64,000 bases of DNA from Afipia clevelandensis ATCC 49720. Its GTDB lineage: Bacteria; Pseudomonadota; Alphaproteobacteria; Rhizobiales; Xanthobacteraceae. Shown here piece by piece: positions 15,347 to 25,143 of the stretch (within the stretch, counting starts at the first letter, position 1; each line of letters starts with the position of its first letter). The position numbers were made by a program, and so were the translations under genes. The notes under the pieces were generated by a model, which was not told the origin of the DNA, searched no databases, and worked only from the letters and a program-made list of their open reading frames with translations. The stretch is taken from positions 2,298,030-2,362,029 of the forward strand of contig NZ_KB375281.1 of the NCBI RefSeq assembly GCF_000336555.1, read 5' to 3'.

Positions 15347-16759
15347 TCAGATCGCTCCGGTAACATGCAGCAGCACGCCCGCCAATGCGCAGGCCGCCAG
15401 CGTCTGCAACATTCCCACATTGAAGCGAAAGATCGCGGTTGCCGCCGCAACAGCCAGCGCGAGTGCCCATGGATCGACACTGTTGGGCACCGGTGCATCG
15501 AACGACAGCCCGAAGCCCTGAACCGAAAACGTTTCGCGAAAGACGGTGTGGATCGCGAACCAGATCGCAAGATTGAGGATCACGCCCACGACCGCCGCCG
15601 TAATGGCCGACAGCGCGCCGGCCAGAGCCTTGTTCCCGCGCATGACTTCGATGAAAGGCGCGCCGAGGAAAATCCACAGGAAGCACGGCGTGAACGTGAC
15701 CCAGGTTGCAAGGAATCCGCCGAGTGTCCCCGCGAGCATCGGAGGCAGCGTCCCGGGATCGCGGAAAGCCGCCATGAATCCTACAAACTGCAACACCATG
15801 ATCAGCGGACCCGGCGTCGTTTCCGCCATCCCGAGGCCATCGAGCATCTCGTGCGGCCGCAGCCAGTGATAGTGTTCGACGGCCTGTTGCGCGACATAGG
15901 CCAGCACGGCATAGGCTCCGCCGAATGTGACCACCGCCATCTTGCTGAAGAACAGCGCAATCTGCGTGAAGACATTCGTCTCGCCCATCGCCAGAAAGAT
16001 CAGAACCACCGGCATCAGCCACAGAAGCAGCCAGACCGCCGCCACCCGCAATGAACCCGCAATGTTAGGGCGTGCATGCCTCGGGAGTTCATCAGACAGC
16101 AATGCGTCGACCAGAGCGGCCGATGTGTTGCCCTCCTCGCCGCCGGACACGAACGCGGTCAACCCTGCGCGGGCGCCAAGATAGCCGATCGCGGCCGCAA
16201 CCAGGATGATGACGGGAAAGGGCACGTTGAAGAAATAGATCGCGGCGAACGCTACCGCCGCGATGCCTTGCATAACCCGGTTCTTGAGCGCCCGCTTGCC
16301 GACGCGGAAGACCGCCTGAATCACGATCGCCAGCACCGCCGCCTTGAGGCCAAAAAACAGCGCCGCGACAAATCCAACATTTCCAAAGGCCGCATAGACG
16401 TAGCTCAACGCCATAATGGCGGCGATGCCCGGCATGATGAAGAGACTGCCGGCCATGATGCCGCCGCGGATGCCATGCATCAGCCAGCCGATATAGGTGG
16501 CCAGTTGCTGCGCCTCCGGTCCCGGCAGCAACATGCAGTAGTTCAGCGCGTGCAGGAACCGGCTCTCGGAAACCCAGCGCTTCTCCTCGACCAGAATGCG
16601 ATGCATGACCGCGATCTGCCCGGCAGGGCCGCCGAACGACAGCAGCGCAACCCGGAGCCAGACGGAGAAAGCCTCCTGCATCGAAATGCCGGATCGCGCG
16701 GCGGAATTACGCTCGGGCAGAACGGGATCAGGCGAAGACATGGGGTCAAGCGAAGACAT
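15347..16759 (-). CDS. chrA: Chromate transporter, ChrA family
   Basis: A 470-residue CHR-family membrane protein. The two homologous halves each carry the family signature: LSFGGPAGQIAVMHR with WVSESRFLHALNYCMLLPGP, then VTFGGAYAVLAYVAQ with GMAETTPGPLIMVLQFVGF. About 12 hydrophobic segments are present. Known members export chromate by proton antiport. Many chromosomal members have no demonstrated chromate role, so the substrate is family inference. The chosen start has AAGGA 7 bases upstream. Its first 36 bases are an imperfect duplication of an 18-base unit encoding MSSLDP/MSSPDP. It converges on ctrA from a separate promoter. Confidence 0.9.
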   Translation of the reverse strand: MSSLDPMSSPDPVLPERNSAARSGISMQEAFSVWLRVALLSFGGPAGQIAVMHRILVEEKRWVSESRFLHALNYCMLLPGPEAQQLATYIGWLMHGIRGGIMAGSLFIMPGIAAIMALSYVYAAFGNVGFVAALFFGLKAAVLAIVIQAVFRVGKRALKNRVMQGIAAVAFAAIYFFNVPFPVIILVAAAIGYLGARAGLTAFVSGGEEGNTSAALVDALLSDELPRHARPNIAGSLRVAAVWLLLWLMPVVLIFLAMGETNVFTQIALFFSKMAVVTFGGAYAVLAYVAQQAVEHYHWLRPHEMLDGLGMAETTPGPLIMVLQFVGFMAAFRDPGTLPPMLAGTLGGFLATWVTFTPCFLWIFLGAPFIEVMRGNKALAGALSAITAAVVGVILNLAIWFAIHTVFRETFSVQGFGLSFDAPVPNSVDPWALALAVAAATAIFRFNVGMLQTLAACALAGVLLHVTGAI

Positions 16760-16872
16760 GGCACGTCCTTGCACGGATGCGGACGCGATGCTTGGGCGGG
16801 ATACGTGGGCGGATATCTGGACCTGTCGCCTGCGGGGAGATCGCCTGTCCCCGCTGGCATTCTAACGGAGTT

Positions 16873-17745
16873 TCAGTTTCGCGCCAGAATCTTCGTCTGG
16901 CCCGCACCCAATCCCGGCACCAGAGACGGTGACGCCGTGCGAACCGTGTTCGGCGCATAGACCCCGCGAAGGTCAGGGCACGCGCGATAGGCATCAGTGA
17001 GCCCGATGACGGTTTCCGCCGCCCCGAGGAACAGATAGCCGTCCGGCTCGCTGATCTTCTGCATCCGGCCGAACACGTCGATCTTGGTCGGCTGGTCGAA
17101 ATAGATCAGCACGTTGCGGCAGAAGATGATGTCGAAGATTCCGAGATAGGAGAAATCCTGCAGCAGGTTGGCCTGCTGGTAGCGGACCATCGAGCGAATG
17201 TCGGGGTTGAGTTGCCACACATCGCCGATCTGCTTGAAGTGCTTCACCAGCAACTGGATCGGCAATCCCCGCTGCACCTCGAACTGGGTGTAGATTCCGG
17301 CCTTGGCCTTTTCAAGAACCTCGAGCGACAGATCGGTCGCGACGATCTCCGCGCGCCAGCCCGCGGGCAGCGCATCCTTCAAAAGCATCGCGAGCGAATA
17401 CGGCTCCTGACCCGTGGACGATGCCGCGCACCAGATGCGCAGGCTCTTGCGGTTGACGCGCGCCTTCAGCAACTGGGGCAGAACCGTATCGCGGACATGA
17501 TCGAACGGCACCTTGTCACGGAAGAAGAAGGTCTCGTTCGTGGTCATCGCCTCGACCACATCGACGGTCAGTTGTTCGCTTCCCGACTTGAGCTTCTGGA
17601 CCAGTTCACCGATGCCCGACAGCCCAGCCTTGCGGGCGAGCGGCAACAGACGGCTTTCGATCAGATACTGCTTGTCGGACGACAACAGCAGCCCGGAGCG
17701 ATCCTTGAGGAGCTTGCGCAGATACTCGTAATCCAGTGGTGTCAC
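16873..17745 (-). CDS. cheR: Chemotaxis methyltransferase CheR
   Basis: CheR methylates glutamates of chemoreceptors using S-adenosylmethionine, opposing CheB. The 290-residue protein has the N-terminal helical domain ([20 protein letters not shown]), [15 protein letters not shown], the SAM site [19 protein letters not shown] and [14 protein letters not shown], and [12 protein letters not shown]. The start is a GTG overlapping the cheB stop (GTGA), with CAGGAG about 8 bases upstream. The longer frame from 17814 has no such site. It is the last gene of the che operon. Confidence 0.93.
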   Translation of the reverse strand: MTPLDYEYLRKLLKDRSGLLLSSDKQYLIESRLLPLARKAGLSGIGELVQKLKSGSEQLTVDVVEAMTTNETFFFRDKVPFDHVRDTVLPQLLKARVNRKSLRIWCAASSTGQEPYSLAMLLKDALPAGWRAEIVATDLSLEVLEKAKAGIYTQFEVQRGLPIQLLVKHFKQIGDVWQLNPDIRSMVRYQQANLLQDFSYLGIFDIIFCRNVLIYFDQPTKIDVFGRMQKISEPDGYLFLGAAETVIGLTDAYRACPDLRGVYAPNTVRTASPSLVPGLGAGQTKILARN

Positions 17746-18917
17746 GCGCGAACTCCTGAGAAAATACGAACAACCTTGGAAGCGATCTGGTCGAGCGGCA
17801 GAACCGCGGCGCAAATTCCGGCATTGGCAACCGCGCCCGGCATGCCCCAGACGACGCTGGTCGCCTCGTCCTGGGCGATCACGTTGCCGCCGGCCGCAAC
17901 AATGGCCTTGCCGCCCTGCGCGCCGTCCGATCCCATGCCCGTCAGAACGACGGCGAGGATGCCGGCCTGCCAGACGTCGATCGCAGAGGAGAAAAGCGGA
18001 TCGACGGCGGGCTTGCAGAAATTGATCTGCGGGCCGTCGTCGAGCGCGATCACGGGACCAGCCGCGGAGCGAGCCACGCGCATATGGCGGCCGCCCGGCG
18101 CGAGATAGATCTGTCCGGCCTTGATGGCCTCGCCATCGTTCGCTTCATGCGCCTGACGTCCGCTGGCGCGCGTCAGATGCTCGGCCAGAATCGTTGTGAA
18201 GGTCGGCGGCATGTGCTGCGTGATCAGGACCGGATACTGGTCGATCACGGGACCTATCCCGGCGACCACGTTCATCAGCGCCTGCGGGCCGCCGGTGGAC
18301 GACCCGATGAGGAGCACGCGCGGTGCGACCGGCGTGAACGGGCGAAGCGTCAGCTTCGACGGCGGCGTATGCAGTGCCGCGACCGGCGAGACTTTCGCGA
18401 CATGCGGCGCGGCGGAATGACCCGCCGGCGACAGCGGCGGACTGGCCACCACCGCCGGGCGGCGAAGCCGCGCGCCGAGATGGCGGATCTTTTCGAGCAG
18501 ATCGCGCTTGAAGACGTCGGCAGCCGACATCTCGCGCGTGCTTTCGGGCTTCGGGATGTAGTCCGACGCACCCAGCGACAGCGCCTTGAAGCTGATTTCC
18601 GCATTACGGCGGGTCAGCGTCGACGCCATGATGATGACGAGGTTCGGCTTCTTCTCGAGCAGCAGCGGAAGCGCGGAAATGCCATCCATGTCGGGCATTT
18701 CGATATCGAGGACCACGACGTCGGGATTGACCCGCACCACCTGATTCACCGCATCCAGTCCCGTGCGGATGGAGGCGGCGACCGTCAGATCCGGCTCGGC
18801 TTCGATCCAGCGGGAAATCATGCCGCGTATCACCGCGGAATCATCCACCACCATGACGCGCAAAGGCTCGTGCCGCTGGGCGGACGAGCCGGTTGGGGTC
18901 AGGACTGCAACACTCAT
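17742..18917 (-). CDS. cheB: Protein-glutamate methylesterase CheB
   Basis: CheB removes methyl groups from, and deamidates, chemoreceptors after activation by CheA. The 391-residue protein has a receiver domain (about 18-140) with the phosphorylated Asp71 in [13 protein letters not shown] linker follows, then the methylesterase domain (about 200-385) with the catalytic triad: Ser in [12 protein letters not shown], His in [11 protein letters not shown] and Asp in [11 protein letters not shown]. The start is taken at [10 protein letters not shown]. The ten residues possible upstream are atypical. Its stop overlaps the cheR GTG. Confidence 0.95.
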   Translation of the reverse strand: MSVAVLTPTGSSAQRHEPLRVMVVDDSAVIRGMISRWIEAEPDLTVAASIRTGLDAVNQVVRVNPDVVVLDIEMPDMDGISALPLLLEKKPNLVIIMASTLTRRNAEISFKALSLGASDYIPKPESTREMSAADVFKRDLLEKIRHLGARLRRPAVVASPPLSPAGHSAAPHVAKVSPVAALHTPPSKLTLRPFTPVAPRVLLIGSSTGGPQALMNVVAGIGPVIDQYPVLITQHMPPTFTTILAEHLTRASGRQAHEANDGEAIKAGQIYLAPGGRHMRVARSAAGPVIALDDGPQINFCKPAVDPLFSSAIDVWQAGILAVVLTGMGSDGAQGGKAIVAAGGNVIAQDEATSVVWGMPGAVANAGICAAVLPLDQIASKVVRIFSGVRA

Positions 18918-19002
18918 GAAAAACTCAACGCAACCGAACAGAAACAACGTAACGAACCCGGTCCGGATGCGGCGCGTGTCAGCGGCCGTTCCAGCACCCG
19001 GA

Positions 19003-19368
19003 CTAGATCAGGCCGACCTCATGAAACTTCGCCGTGACGATTTCCTTGTCGAACGGCTTCATGATGTATTCATTGGCGCCGGCATGAAGCGCGCGCGCAA
19101 TGTGCGCGACATCGTTCTCGGTCGTGCAGAACACGACCTTCGGCTTGTCGCCGCCCGGCGTCAGACGCAGGTTGCGCAGGAACTCATAGCCGTCCATGAC
19201 GGGCATGTTCCAATCGAGCAGGACAGCATCCGGCATTCCGCGCTTGCAGACTTCCATCGCTTTTTCGCCGTCCTCGGCCTCGACAATCTGGAAATCCAGA
19301 CCTTCGAGAATCCGCCGCGCGACTTTCCGGATAACGCTCGAATCGTCAACGATCAGACATGTTTTCAT
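19003..19368 (-). CDS. cheY: Chemotaxis response regulator CheY
   Basis: A 121-residue single-domain receiver that would carry the CheA phosphate to the flagellar switch. Key residues are Asp8/Asp9 ([11 protein letters not shown]), phosphorylated Asp52 ([16 protein letters not shown]), the Thr switch in [11 protein letters not shown], and Lys in IMKPFDKEI. The start has AAGAGG before ATG. The longer frame upstream is not family-like. It lies between cheW and cheB in the operon. Confidence 0.94.
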   Translation of the reverse strand: MKTCLIVDDSSVIRKVARRILEGLDFQIVEAEDGEKAMEVCKRGMPDAVLLDWNMPVMDGYEFLRNLRLTPGGDKPKVVFCTTENDVAHIARALHAGANEYIMKPFDKEIVTAKFHEVGLI

Positions 19369-19441
19369 TTTAGCCTCTTTGTTGTCTCGAACCCCGTGTG
19401 GGCCGCTATCACGGGATCCTGTGCGTTTCGTCCCGACCGGA

Positions 19442-19918
19442 TCAGGCTGCCAGCATGTCCGGATTGATTTCCAGCACGCGATCGACATCGAGAACGACCA
19501 TCAACTGGCCGTCGAGCCGGTGCACACCGCCTGCCATCTTCGCCATACGCGGATCGAGGTTGACCGGGTTCACTTCCCGGCTGTCATCCGCGAGTTTGAG
19601 AACTTCACCTATGCTGTCGATCAGCAGACCATAAGACTCACCGCGCAGATCGACGCCAACCGCCATCGGCGGCTTGCCGTCCTCGTTCTTCGGCAAGCCG
19701 AGACGCGCACGCATGTCGATCGCGGTCACGATCCGGCCGCGAAGATTGAGAACGCCGGCGACGTCCGCGGACGCCAGCGGCACGCGAGTCAGCCGCTCGG
19801 GCATGAACACGTCCTGAACCCGCGCAATCGGCAGGCCGAACAACTGTCCGCCGATCATCGCAGTCACGTATTCCGTGATACCGCGGTCAGTGCTTTCAAC
19901 GTTTGCATCCATTGTCAT
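19442..19918 (-). CDS. cheW: Chemotaxis coupling protein CheW
   Basis: CheW is an SH3-like adaptor that ties CheA to chemoreceptor arrays. The 158-residue protein has the CheW fold signatures YVTAMIGGQLFGLPIARVQD, ADVAGVLNLRGRIVTAIDMR and YGLLIDSIGEVLKL. Three closely spaced in-frame ATGs (19927, 19918, 19912) are possible. GAGG lies at the cheA/cheW junction 3 bases from the second and 9 from the third, so the true start may be 6 bases downstream of the one given. It follows cheA immediately. Confidence 0.93.
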   Translation of the reverse strand: MTMDANVESTDRGITEYVTAMIGGQLFGLPIARVQDVFMPERLTRVPLASADVAGVLNLRGRIVTAIDMRARLGLPKNEDGKPPMAVGVDLRGESYGLLIDSIGEVLKLADDSREVNPVNLDPRMAKMAGGVHRLDGQLMVVLDVDRVLEINPDMLAA

Positions 19919-19923
19919 GTTCC

Positions 19924-22647
19924 TCACGCCGCCTGCTTCACGTCAGCGGTCTGCTCTTTCAGAGCAGCGATCAATCCCGGGCGGTCGAACTTGGCGACGT
20001 AGTCGTGGAAGCCGGCCTGACGGCCGCGCTCGATGGCTGCCGGCGAGACGACCGATGACAGTGCGATGATCGGCATGGCCTCCATCTTGCGGTCCGCGCG
20101 GATCGCCTCGGCGAATTCAAAGCCGTTCATCTCCGGCATCTCGATATCGGTCAAAACGACATCGAACGTGTTGCCGGACCGCAGGACCGCAAGGCCTTCC
20201 TGTCCATTCTGCGCCAGGGTGACGCGATAACCTGCGGCCTTGAGCACCGGCGCGAGCATGTTGCGGAAGAACGCGGAGTCGTCGACCAAAAGAACGGTCT
20301 GAGCGGTCGACGACAGGCGCATTTCCTTGCGGCTGAACCAATCGGCAAAGGCCATCGGCAGGAAGTGTCCGACGTCGATCACTTCGGTTGCCTGGCCCTT
20401 GACCACCGCGGAACCCAGCACGCCTTCGCGCGAGCTTGCCACTTCGATGCTCAGATGTTCCTCGACGATGTCGATGATCTCGTCGACAACGAGGCCCATC
20501 GCGCGGCCGTCGTCGGCGAAGACGAGGATCGGCTGAACGCCGTTCTCACGCAACGTTACGCCTTCCATTTCGACCAGCGGCATCAGTTGCTCGCGGTACT
20601 GAACCATGTGACGGCCATTCGAGAGTTCGATCTTCTCGACCGCGATTTCTTCCAGGCGCGTGACCAGCGCCAGCGGCACCGCCTTGGGCTGCGACGAACC
20701 CGAGCGGAACACCAGAAGCGACGTGAGCTGGCCATCGGAGCTGGTACGCGACGCTGCGTTCTCGTCCGAAATCTCGCTCTGCGAGGCCGCCGCTGTTCCG
20801 AGCGACTGTGCGATGCCGTTCGGGTCGATGATCATGATCACGGCGCCATCACCGAGAATGGTGTTGCCCGAGAACATGCCAATGTGACGCAGCTTGGTGG
20901 ACATCGGCTTGACCACGATTTCCTCGGTGTGGAAAACGCCGTCGACAACGATGCCGAAGGTCTGGCTGCCGACCTGAGTCACAACGATGAAGCCGTTTTC
21001 CGGATCAATCGACGCGCCGTCGTCGATCTTCAACAGCTTCTTGAGATGCATCAGCGGCAACAGCTTGTTGCGCAGACGCAGAACGGGCGTGTCCTTGATC
21101 CGCTCGATGCGGTGATCCGAATTGGAGCGCGCGCGCACGAGTTCAACCACCGACAGTTGCGGAATCGCGAAGCGGTCGCCCGCGGCTTCCACGATCAGCG
21201 CGGAAACGATCGCCAGCGTCAGCGGAATCTTGATGGTGAAGCTCGAGCCTTCGCCGGGCACCGACTTGACGTCGATGGTGCCGCCGATCTGGTCGATGTT
21301 GGTGCGAACAACGTCCATGCCGACGCCGCGGCCGGACACGCTCGTCACCGCCGCAGCGGTCGAGAAACCGGGAGCGAAGATAAACTTGTGGATCTGTGCC
21401 TCGGTCATCTTCTCGACGTCGGCTTCGGTGACCAGACCGTTCTGCACCGCCTTCTGCTTGATGCGCTCGGTGTTCAGGCCGCGGCCGTTGTCGGCGATGC
21501 AGATGATGATGTGGCCGCCCTCATGATAGGCGGAGACGCGGATCGTGCCCTGCTCCGGCTTGCCGGCAGCGACACGGTCAGCGGTCGATTCCAGGCCGTG
21601 GTCGGCGGAGTTGCGGACCATGTGAGTCAGCGGATCCTTGATCAGATCGAGCACCTGACGGTCAAGTTCGGTCTCGGCGCCGTGCATTTCGAGTTCGATC
21701 TGCTTGCCGAGTTCGCTCGACAGGTCGCGCACGATGCGCGGCAGCTTCTGCCAGGCATTGCCGATCGGCTGCATGCGCGTCTTCATGACGCCTTCCTGCA
21801 GTTCGGCGGTGACGTTGGAGAGCCGCTGCAGCGGCACCTTGAATTCGGAGTCCTCGTTGCGGCGGCTGATTTCCAGCAACTGGTTGCGGGTCAGCACCAG
21901 TTCGGACACCATCGTCATCAGATGTTCGAGGGTGTCGACGTTCACGCGGATGGACTGGTTGGCGACCTTGTCGCCTTCGGTGGTTTCGTTCTCGATCACC
22001 GGACGTTTCGCACTTTTTGGCGCGGCCTTCGGGGTTTCGGCTTTGGGGGCCTCGGCCTTCGGCGCCGGAGGCTGCTCGACAGGCGCGATTGACGGCGACG
22101 CAACCTCGATTTCGGTTTCGCGGAACGCACGCTCAAGCTCGTCCAGCGAGACTTCGCCGGGGCGCAGTTCGCGCTCGAGGGTCTGCGCAACCAGCATGCC
22201 GGTGGCTTGCGCGGGCTGCGGCGCTTCCACGGCGGGCGCCGGCGCGGTCACGGCGGATTCCATAGCGGCCACGCCCTGCTCGACCATCTGCTCAAGCGCG
22301 TCGATCAGATCGCGGTCAGCGCCTTCCGGCTCGGCCTCGGTTGCCTCGAGCTGGCCAAGAATCTCCTTGATGCGGTCGATCGTATTGAGGATCAGCGTCA
22401 CGGCCTCGCCAGTCACCGGCATGCCGTCGCGGAATTTGCCCATCAGGGTCTCGGCGGCGTGGGCCAGCGCTTCGAGCCGCGGCAATCCGAGAAAACCGCA
22501 TGTCCCCTTGATGGTATGGACCAGGCGGAAAATGTTATCGAGAATCTTCGCGTTGTTCGGATCCTGCTCAAAGCGAACCAACTGGTTATCGACGGTATCG
22601 AGGCTCTCGTTGGTTTCAGTCAAAAATTCCCGCAACAAATCGTCCAT
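19924..22647 (-). CDS. cheA: Hybrid chemotaxis histidine kinase CheA with C-terminal receiver
   Basis: CheA is the chemotaxis kinase. At 907 residues it is longer than E. coli CheA (654). Domain order: HPt with phospho-accepting His44 in FRLVHTIKGTCGFLG; a Pro/Ala-rich linker (about 130-220); dimerisation; HATPase (MVRNSADHGLE, IADNGRGLNTERI, VSGRGVGMDVVRTN, GEGSSFTIKIPLTLAIV); a CheW-like domain; a second CheW-like domain (from about 650); and a receiver at 785-905 with Asp834 in VVLTDIEMPEMNG. The fused receiver may act as a phosphate sink or set kinase activity, as proposed for other CheA-REC proteins. It heads the che operon. Confidence 0.95.
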   Translation of the reverse strand: MDDLLREFLTETNESLDTVDNQLVRFEQDPNNAKILDNIFRLVHTIKGTCGFLGLPRLEALAHAAETLMGKFRDGMPVTGEAVTLILNTIDRIKEILGQLEATEAEPEGADRDLIDALEQMVEQGVAAMESAVTAPAPAVEAPQPAQATGMLVAQTLERELRPGEVSLDELERAFRETEIEVASPSIAPVEQPPAPKAEAPKAETPKAAPKSAKRPVIENETTEGDKVANQSIRVNVDTLEHLMTMVSELVLTRNQLLEISRRNEDSEFKVPLQRLSNVTAELQEGVMKTRMQPIGNAWQKLPRIVRDLSSELGKQIELEMHGAETELDRQVLDLIKDPLTHMVRNSADHGLESTADRVAAGKPEQGTIRVSAYHEGGHIIICIADNGRGLNTERIKQKAVQNGLVTEADVEKMTEAQIHKFIFAPGFSTAAAVTSVSGRGVGMDVVRTNIDQIGGTIDVKSVPGEGSSFTIKIPLTLAIVSALIVEAAGDRFAIPQLSVVELVRARSNSDHRIERIKDTPVLRLRNKLLPLMHLKKLLKIDDGASIDPENGFIVVTQVGSQTFGIVVDGVFHTEEIVVKPMSTKLRHIGMFSGNTILGDGAVIMIIDPNGIAQSLGTAAASQSEISDENAASRTSSDGQLTSLLVFRSGSSQPKAVPLALVTRLEEIAVEKIELSNGRHMVQYREQLMPLVEMEGVTLRENGVQPILVFADDGRAMGLVVDEIIDIVEEHLSIEVASSREGVLGSAVVKGQATEVIDVGHFLPMAFADWFSRKEMRLSSTAQTVLLVDDSAFFRNMLAPVLKAAGYRVTLAQNGQEGLAVLRSGNTFDVVLTDIEMPEMNGFEFAEAIRADRKMEAMPIIALSSVVSPAAIERGRQAGFHDYVAKFDRPGLIAALKEQTADVKQAA

Positions 22648-22852
22648 GTAACCGGCCTTCTGGCAAGGGAGGCATGAACGTCATGCCTCCGAAAGTTCGG
22701 CCAGTGTCGGTGCAAAGCGTTTAATATTGGTTGAGCAACCCGAAAAGAACGCCCTGAATAAACCGATAACACACGCATACACGCCGCGGAGACTCTCCGC
22801 GGCGCGCCGTTCATTAAGACTTTATGAAGATGCTGCGCGTGCAGCGCCTCAC

Positions 22853-23500
22853 TCATGATGCTGTCAGGGTGACGGCATCCGTTTCGGCTGTGAGCGAGAC
22901 CTTCAGCCCGCACGCCTGCGCGAGCAACGCCGTGTAATAGGGCTGAACGGCATGCGCGGACACCGATCCGGCGTTATCGAGATTGAGCTGCGCGGCGACG
23001 TTCTGCGGCTCGCGGGCATTGGTACCGGCGGCACGCAGGCGAAAGCCCATCGTGTCGCCCTCGCCGACCGGATCGACGGTGAGTTCGCCGCCGCGTGGAA
23101 TCGCCTGCTGCGCGATGACGAACATGTTCAGCAGCAGCTTGACGCGGTTCTTGGCCATCAGGACATGCGGCAGATTCCACGTAATCTTCGTCTTCTCGTC
23201 CTCGAGATGATTGCGCGTCATCTTCTGCGCTTCGCCAAGATCAATCTGCGATCCGGCGGAGCCTGCGGCGCCATAGGCGATGCGGCAGAACTGCAGGCGC
23301 GCCGAGGTCGATTTCGCGCTCTTGCGGATCAGATCGAGCGCGAACTCCTTGTCGTCGTCCTTGTTGCTGCTGTCGAACACTTCAAGGCCGTTGACGATCG
23401 CACCCACCGGATTGATCAGATCATGACAGACGCGCGAGCACATCAGCGCCGCAAGTTCGAGCGCATCGGGCGTGGGACCGGGAGTTGGCGTGCCAGACAT
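22853..23500 (-). CDS. chpT: Histidine phosphotransferase ChpT
   Basis: ChpT relays phosphate from the hybrid kinase CckA to CtrA and CpdR. It is a pseudo-histidine-kinase dimer with a phosphorylated His and a degenerate ATPase-like domain. The 215-residue protein has the DHp-like helix LAALMCSRVCHDLINPVGAI with His26 as the likely phosphorylation site, then ALDLIRKSAKSTSARLQFCR, and a C-terminal Bergerat-like half without an ATP lid (NMFVIAQQAIPRGGELTVD). The start has GAGGAATT 3-10 bases upstream. It lies 205 bp before cheA on the same strand. Its known target CtrA is also in this window. Confidence 0.9.
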   Translation of the reverse strand: MSGTPTPGPTPDALELAALMCSRVCHDLINPVGAIVNGLEVFDSSNKDDDKEFALDLIRKSAKSTSARLQFCRIAYGAAGSAGSQIDLGEAQKMTRNHLEDEKTKITWNLPHVLMAKNRVKLLLNMFVIAQQAIPRGGELTVDPVGEGDTMGFRLRAAGTNAREPQNVAAQLNLDNAGSVSAHAVQPYYTALLAQACGLKVSLTAETDAVTLTAS

Positions 23501-23674
23501 AGAATTCCTCGGATTTTCGGTGGTTTTTCCGCGATTTCCTGTGATCATGCGCTGACGATGAGCCGCACCGTGCTGACGCGGCGAATCACACATGCTTTAT
23601 GGTTTGATACACTGCGGTTGGGCTCTCGGCCACCGACGCGAGGCACCCGACCACAGCGGATTGAAGGCTGACCG

Positions 23675-24499
23675 ATGACCACGACTGCACTTGACCGCGA
23701 TGCTGCGGCCACCCTGATGGAGCCGCTGACAGACATCGTCGTGCAGGCGGGCGCTGCAATTCTTGCGGTGAGCCGTTCCACGATGCAGGTCACCGGCAAG
23801 CCGGACGGCTCGCCCGTCACCGAAGCGGATATGGCCGCCCACCACATTATCTCGGAGGGCCTCGCGAAACTTGCGCCGGATATTCCAGCGCTGTCCGAGG
23901 AGCGCACCGATCTTGCAGCACGCCCTTACAAGGGCAGCTTTTTCCTCGTCGACCCGCTGGACGGCACCAAGGAATTCGTCGCCGGGCGCGAAGAATATAC
24001 CGTCAACGTCGCGCTCATCACCCGCGGGCAGCCGCTGCTCGGCATTATCGCCGCTCCGGCGCTTGGCGTGGTCTGGCGTGGGCTCGTGGGCAAGGGAGCC
24101 GAAAGGCTGCTTGTCACCAAGGATGGAAAGTCCCGCGCCGGGCAGCCGATCCATACCCGCCGCCATCCCGGCCCCGGCGGCGCCTGGATCGTGGCCGTGA
24201 GCCGGTCCCATGGCGACAAGCGGACCGAGGCCTTTATCGCGGATCGCCCCGGAGCGATCCGGCAGGCGCTGGGATCGGCGGTCAAATTCGGGCGGATCGC
24301 CGAAGGCGGCGCCGACATCTATCCCCGGCTCTCCCCGACCTCCGAATGGGACGTCGCCGCAGGCCATGCCGTCGTGACCGCCGCGGGAGGAAAGATCACC
24401 GACAGCAAGGGAGCAGACCTTTGCTTCGGAGAACTCCGCGAAGACTTTCTGGTCCCCGAATTCATCGCCTGGGGCGACCCGTCGGTGTCAGTAGTTTGA
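23675..24499 (+). CDS. cysQ: 3'(2'),5'-bisphosphate nucleotidase
   Basis: CysQ hydrolyses 3'-phosphoadenosine 5'-phosphate, a by-product of sulfate assimilation, to AMP. It belongs to the inositol monophosphatase superfamily. The 274-residue protein has GSPVTEADMAAHHII, LSEERTD, the metal-binding VDPLDGTKEFVAGREEYTVN (about 93-112), and the C-terminal GGADIYPRLSPTSEWDVAAG with the third metal Asp. The VDPLDGTKEF form is typical of CysQ rather than SuhB. It is divergent from chpT and overlaps the convergent YHS gene by 12 bases at its 3' end. Confidence 0.92.
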   Translation: MTTTALDRDAAATLMEPLTDIVVQAGAAILAVSRSTMQVTGKPDGSPVTEADMAAHHIISEGLAKLAPDIPALSEERTDLAARPYKGSFFLVDPLDGTKEFVAGREEYTVNVALITRGQPLLGIIAAPALGVVWRGLVGKGAERLLVTKDGKSRAGQPIHTRRHPGPGGAWIVAVSRSHGDKRTEAFIADRPGAIRQALGSAVKFGRIAEGGADIYPRLSPTSEWDVAAGHAVVTAAGGKITDSKGADLCFGELREDFLVPEFIAWGDPSVSVV

Positions 24500-24997
24500 A
24501 AGCGTTTCGACGAGGGCCGGCCACCGGCTGTCCGCGCGTCCGGCGATGCCGTCCGGGTCGGCCGCAAACGCCGCGCGGTTTTCATCGCGGCTGAACAGGT
24601 AAAGCCGCTCGCCTGAAATCAGCCACACCTGCGCCCGCCCTGCGACAATCTTGCCTTGCGCCACATCGACAGGATCGTAGCCCCCAAACCGGGGTCCGTA
24701 GATATCCGGATGCGCGAGAAAGACGGCCCGGTTGGCGTCGTTCCGGAAACGCCAGACAGCGCCGCCCGAGGAAGCCTCGATGTCCGGCTCCCCCTTGGTG
24801 GCCTCGGAATCGGTGAAATAGGCGACAGGATCAAATCCGTCGATGGCGAGGCCGCTGTAGCGGTTGACGACAACACGCTCGGTCACCGCTGCCCATGCCG
24901 AGGCCACCGGTCCAGCCGGGCTCACAGCCCCTGCCAAGACCGCAAGGCAGGCGATTCTAAGGTAGCGCCCTTTATTTTCCTGCCGCCGTGCCGTCAT
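24488..24997 (-). CDS. YHS-domain protein with signal peptide
   Basis: A 169-residue protein with an N-terminal export signal (basic start MTARRQENKGRYLR, hydrophobic LAVLAGAVSPAGPVASAWA, probable cleavage after AWA). A YHS-like domain follows (IDGFDPVAYFTDSEATKGEP, WRFRNDANRAVFLAHPDIYG, FGGYDPVDVAQG). YHS domains are linked to metal handling, but the C-terminal part here differs from the classic form and no cysteine ligands are present. It is a common alphaproteobacterial periplasmic family of unknown function. Convergent with cysQ. An ATG six codons earlier is also possible. Confidence 0.8.
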   Translation of the reverse strand: MTARRQENKGRYLRIACLAVLAGAVSPAGPVASAWAAVTERVVVNRYSGLAIDGFDPVAYFTDSEATKGEPDIEASSGGAVWRFRNDANRAVFLAHPDIYGPRFGGYDPVDVAQGKIVAGRAQVWLISGERLYLFSRDENRAAFAADPDGIAGRADSRWPALVETLSNY

Positions 24998-25075
24998 AGT
25001 TGATGCTGATAACAATCGAGTCGGGGACGTGGGACCGCAGCTTAAGCCTTGCTTCTCAGCAAGGCGTTAAGCGAT

Positions 25076-25127
25076 GGCCATGAAATCCGGCCATGAAATC
25101 TGGCCATGCAGTACGGCCATCCGGTGG
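25076..25127 (+). repeat. Four tandem 13-bp units in the eipA leader
   Basis: Units GGCCATGAAATCC, GGCCATGAAATCT, GGCCATGCAGTAC and GGCCATCCGGTGG follow without gaps. The first two differ at one base. The GGCCAT core recurs every 13 bp and ends 16 bases before the eipA start. Confidence 0.85.
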
Positions 25128-25143
25128 TCCAAGGGGTTCCTTC

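Noticed and set aside
20365-22092. 575-residue plus-strand frame across cheA
   Set aside because: It is the antisense of cheA, with no recognisable domains and compositional bias typical of a complementary frame.
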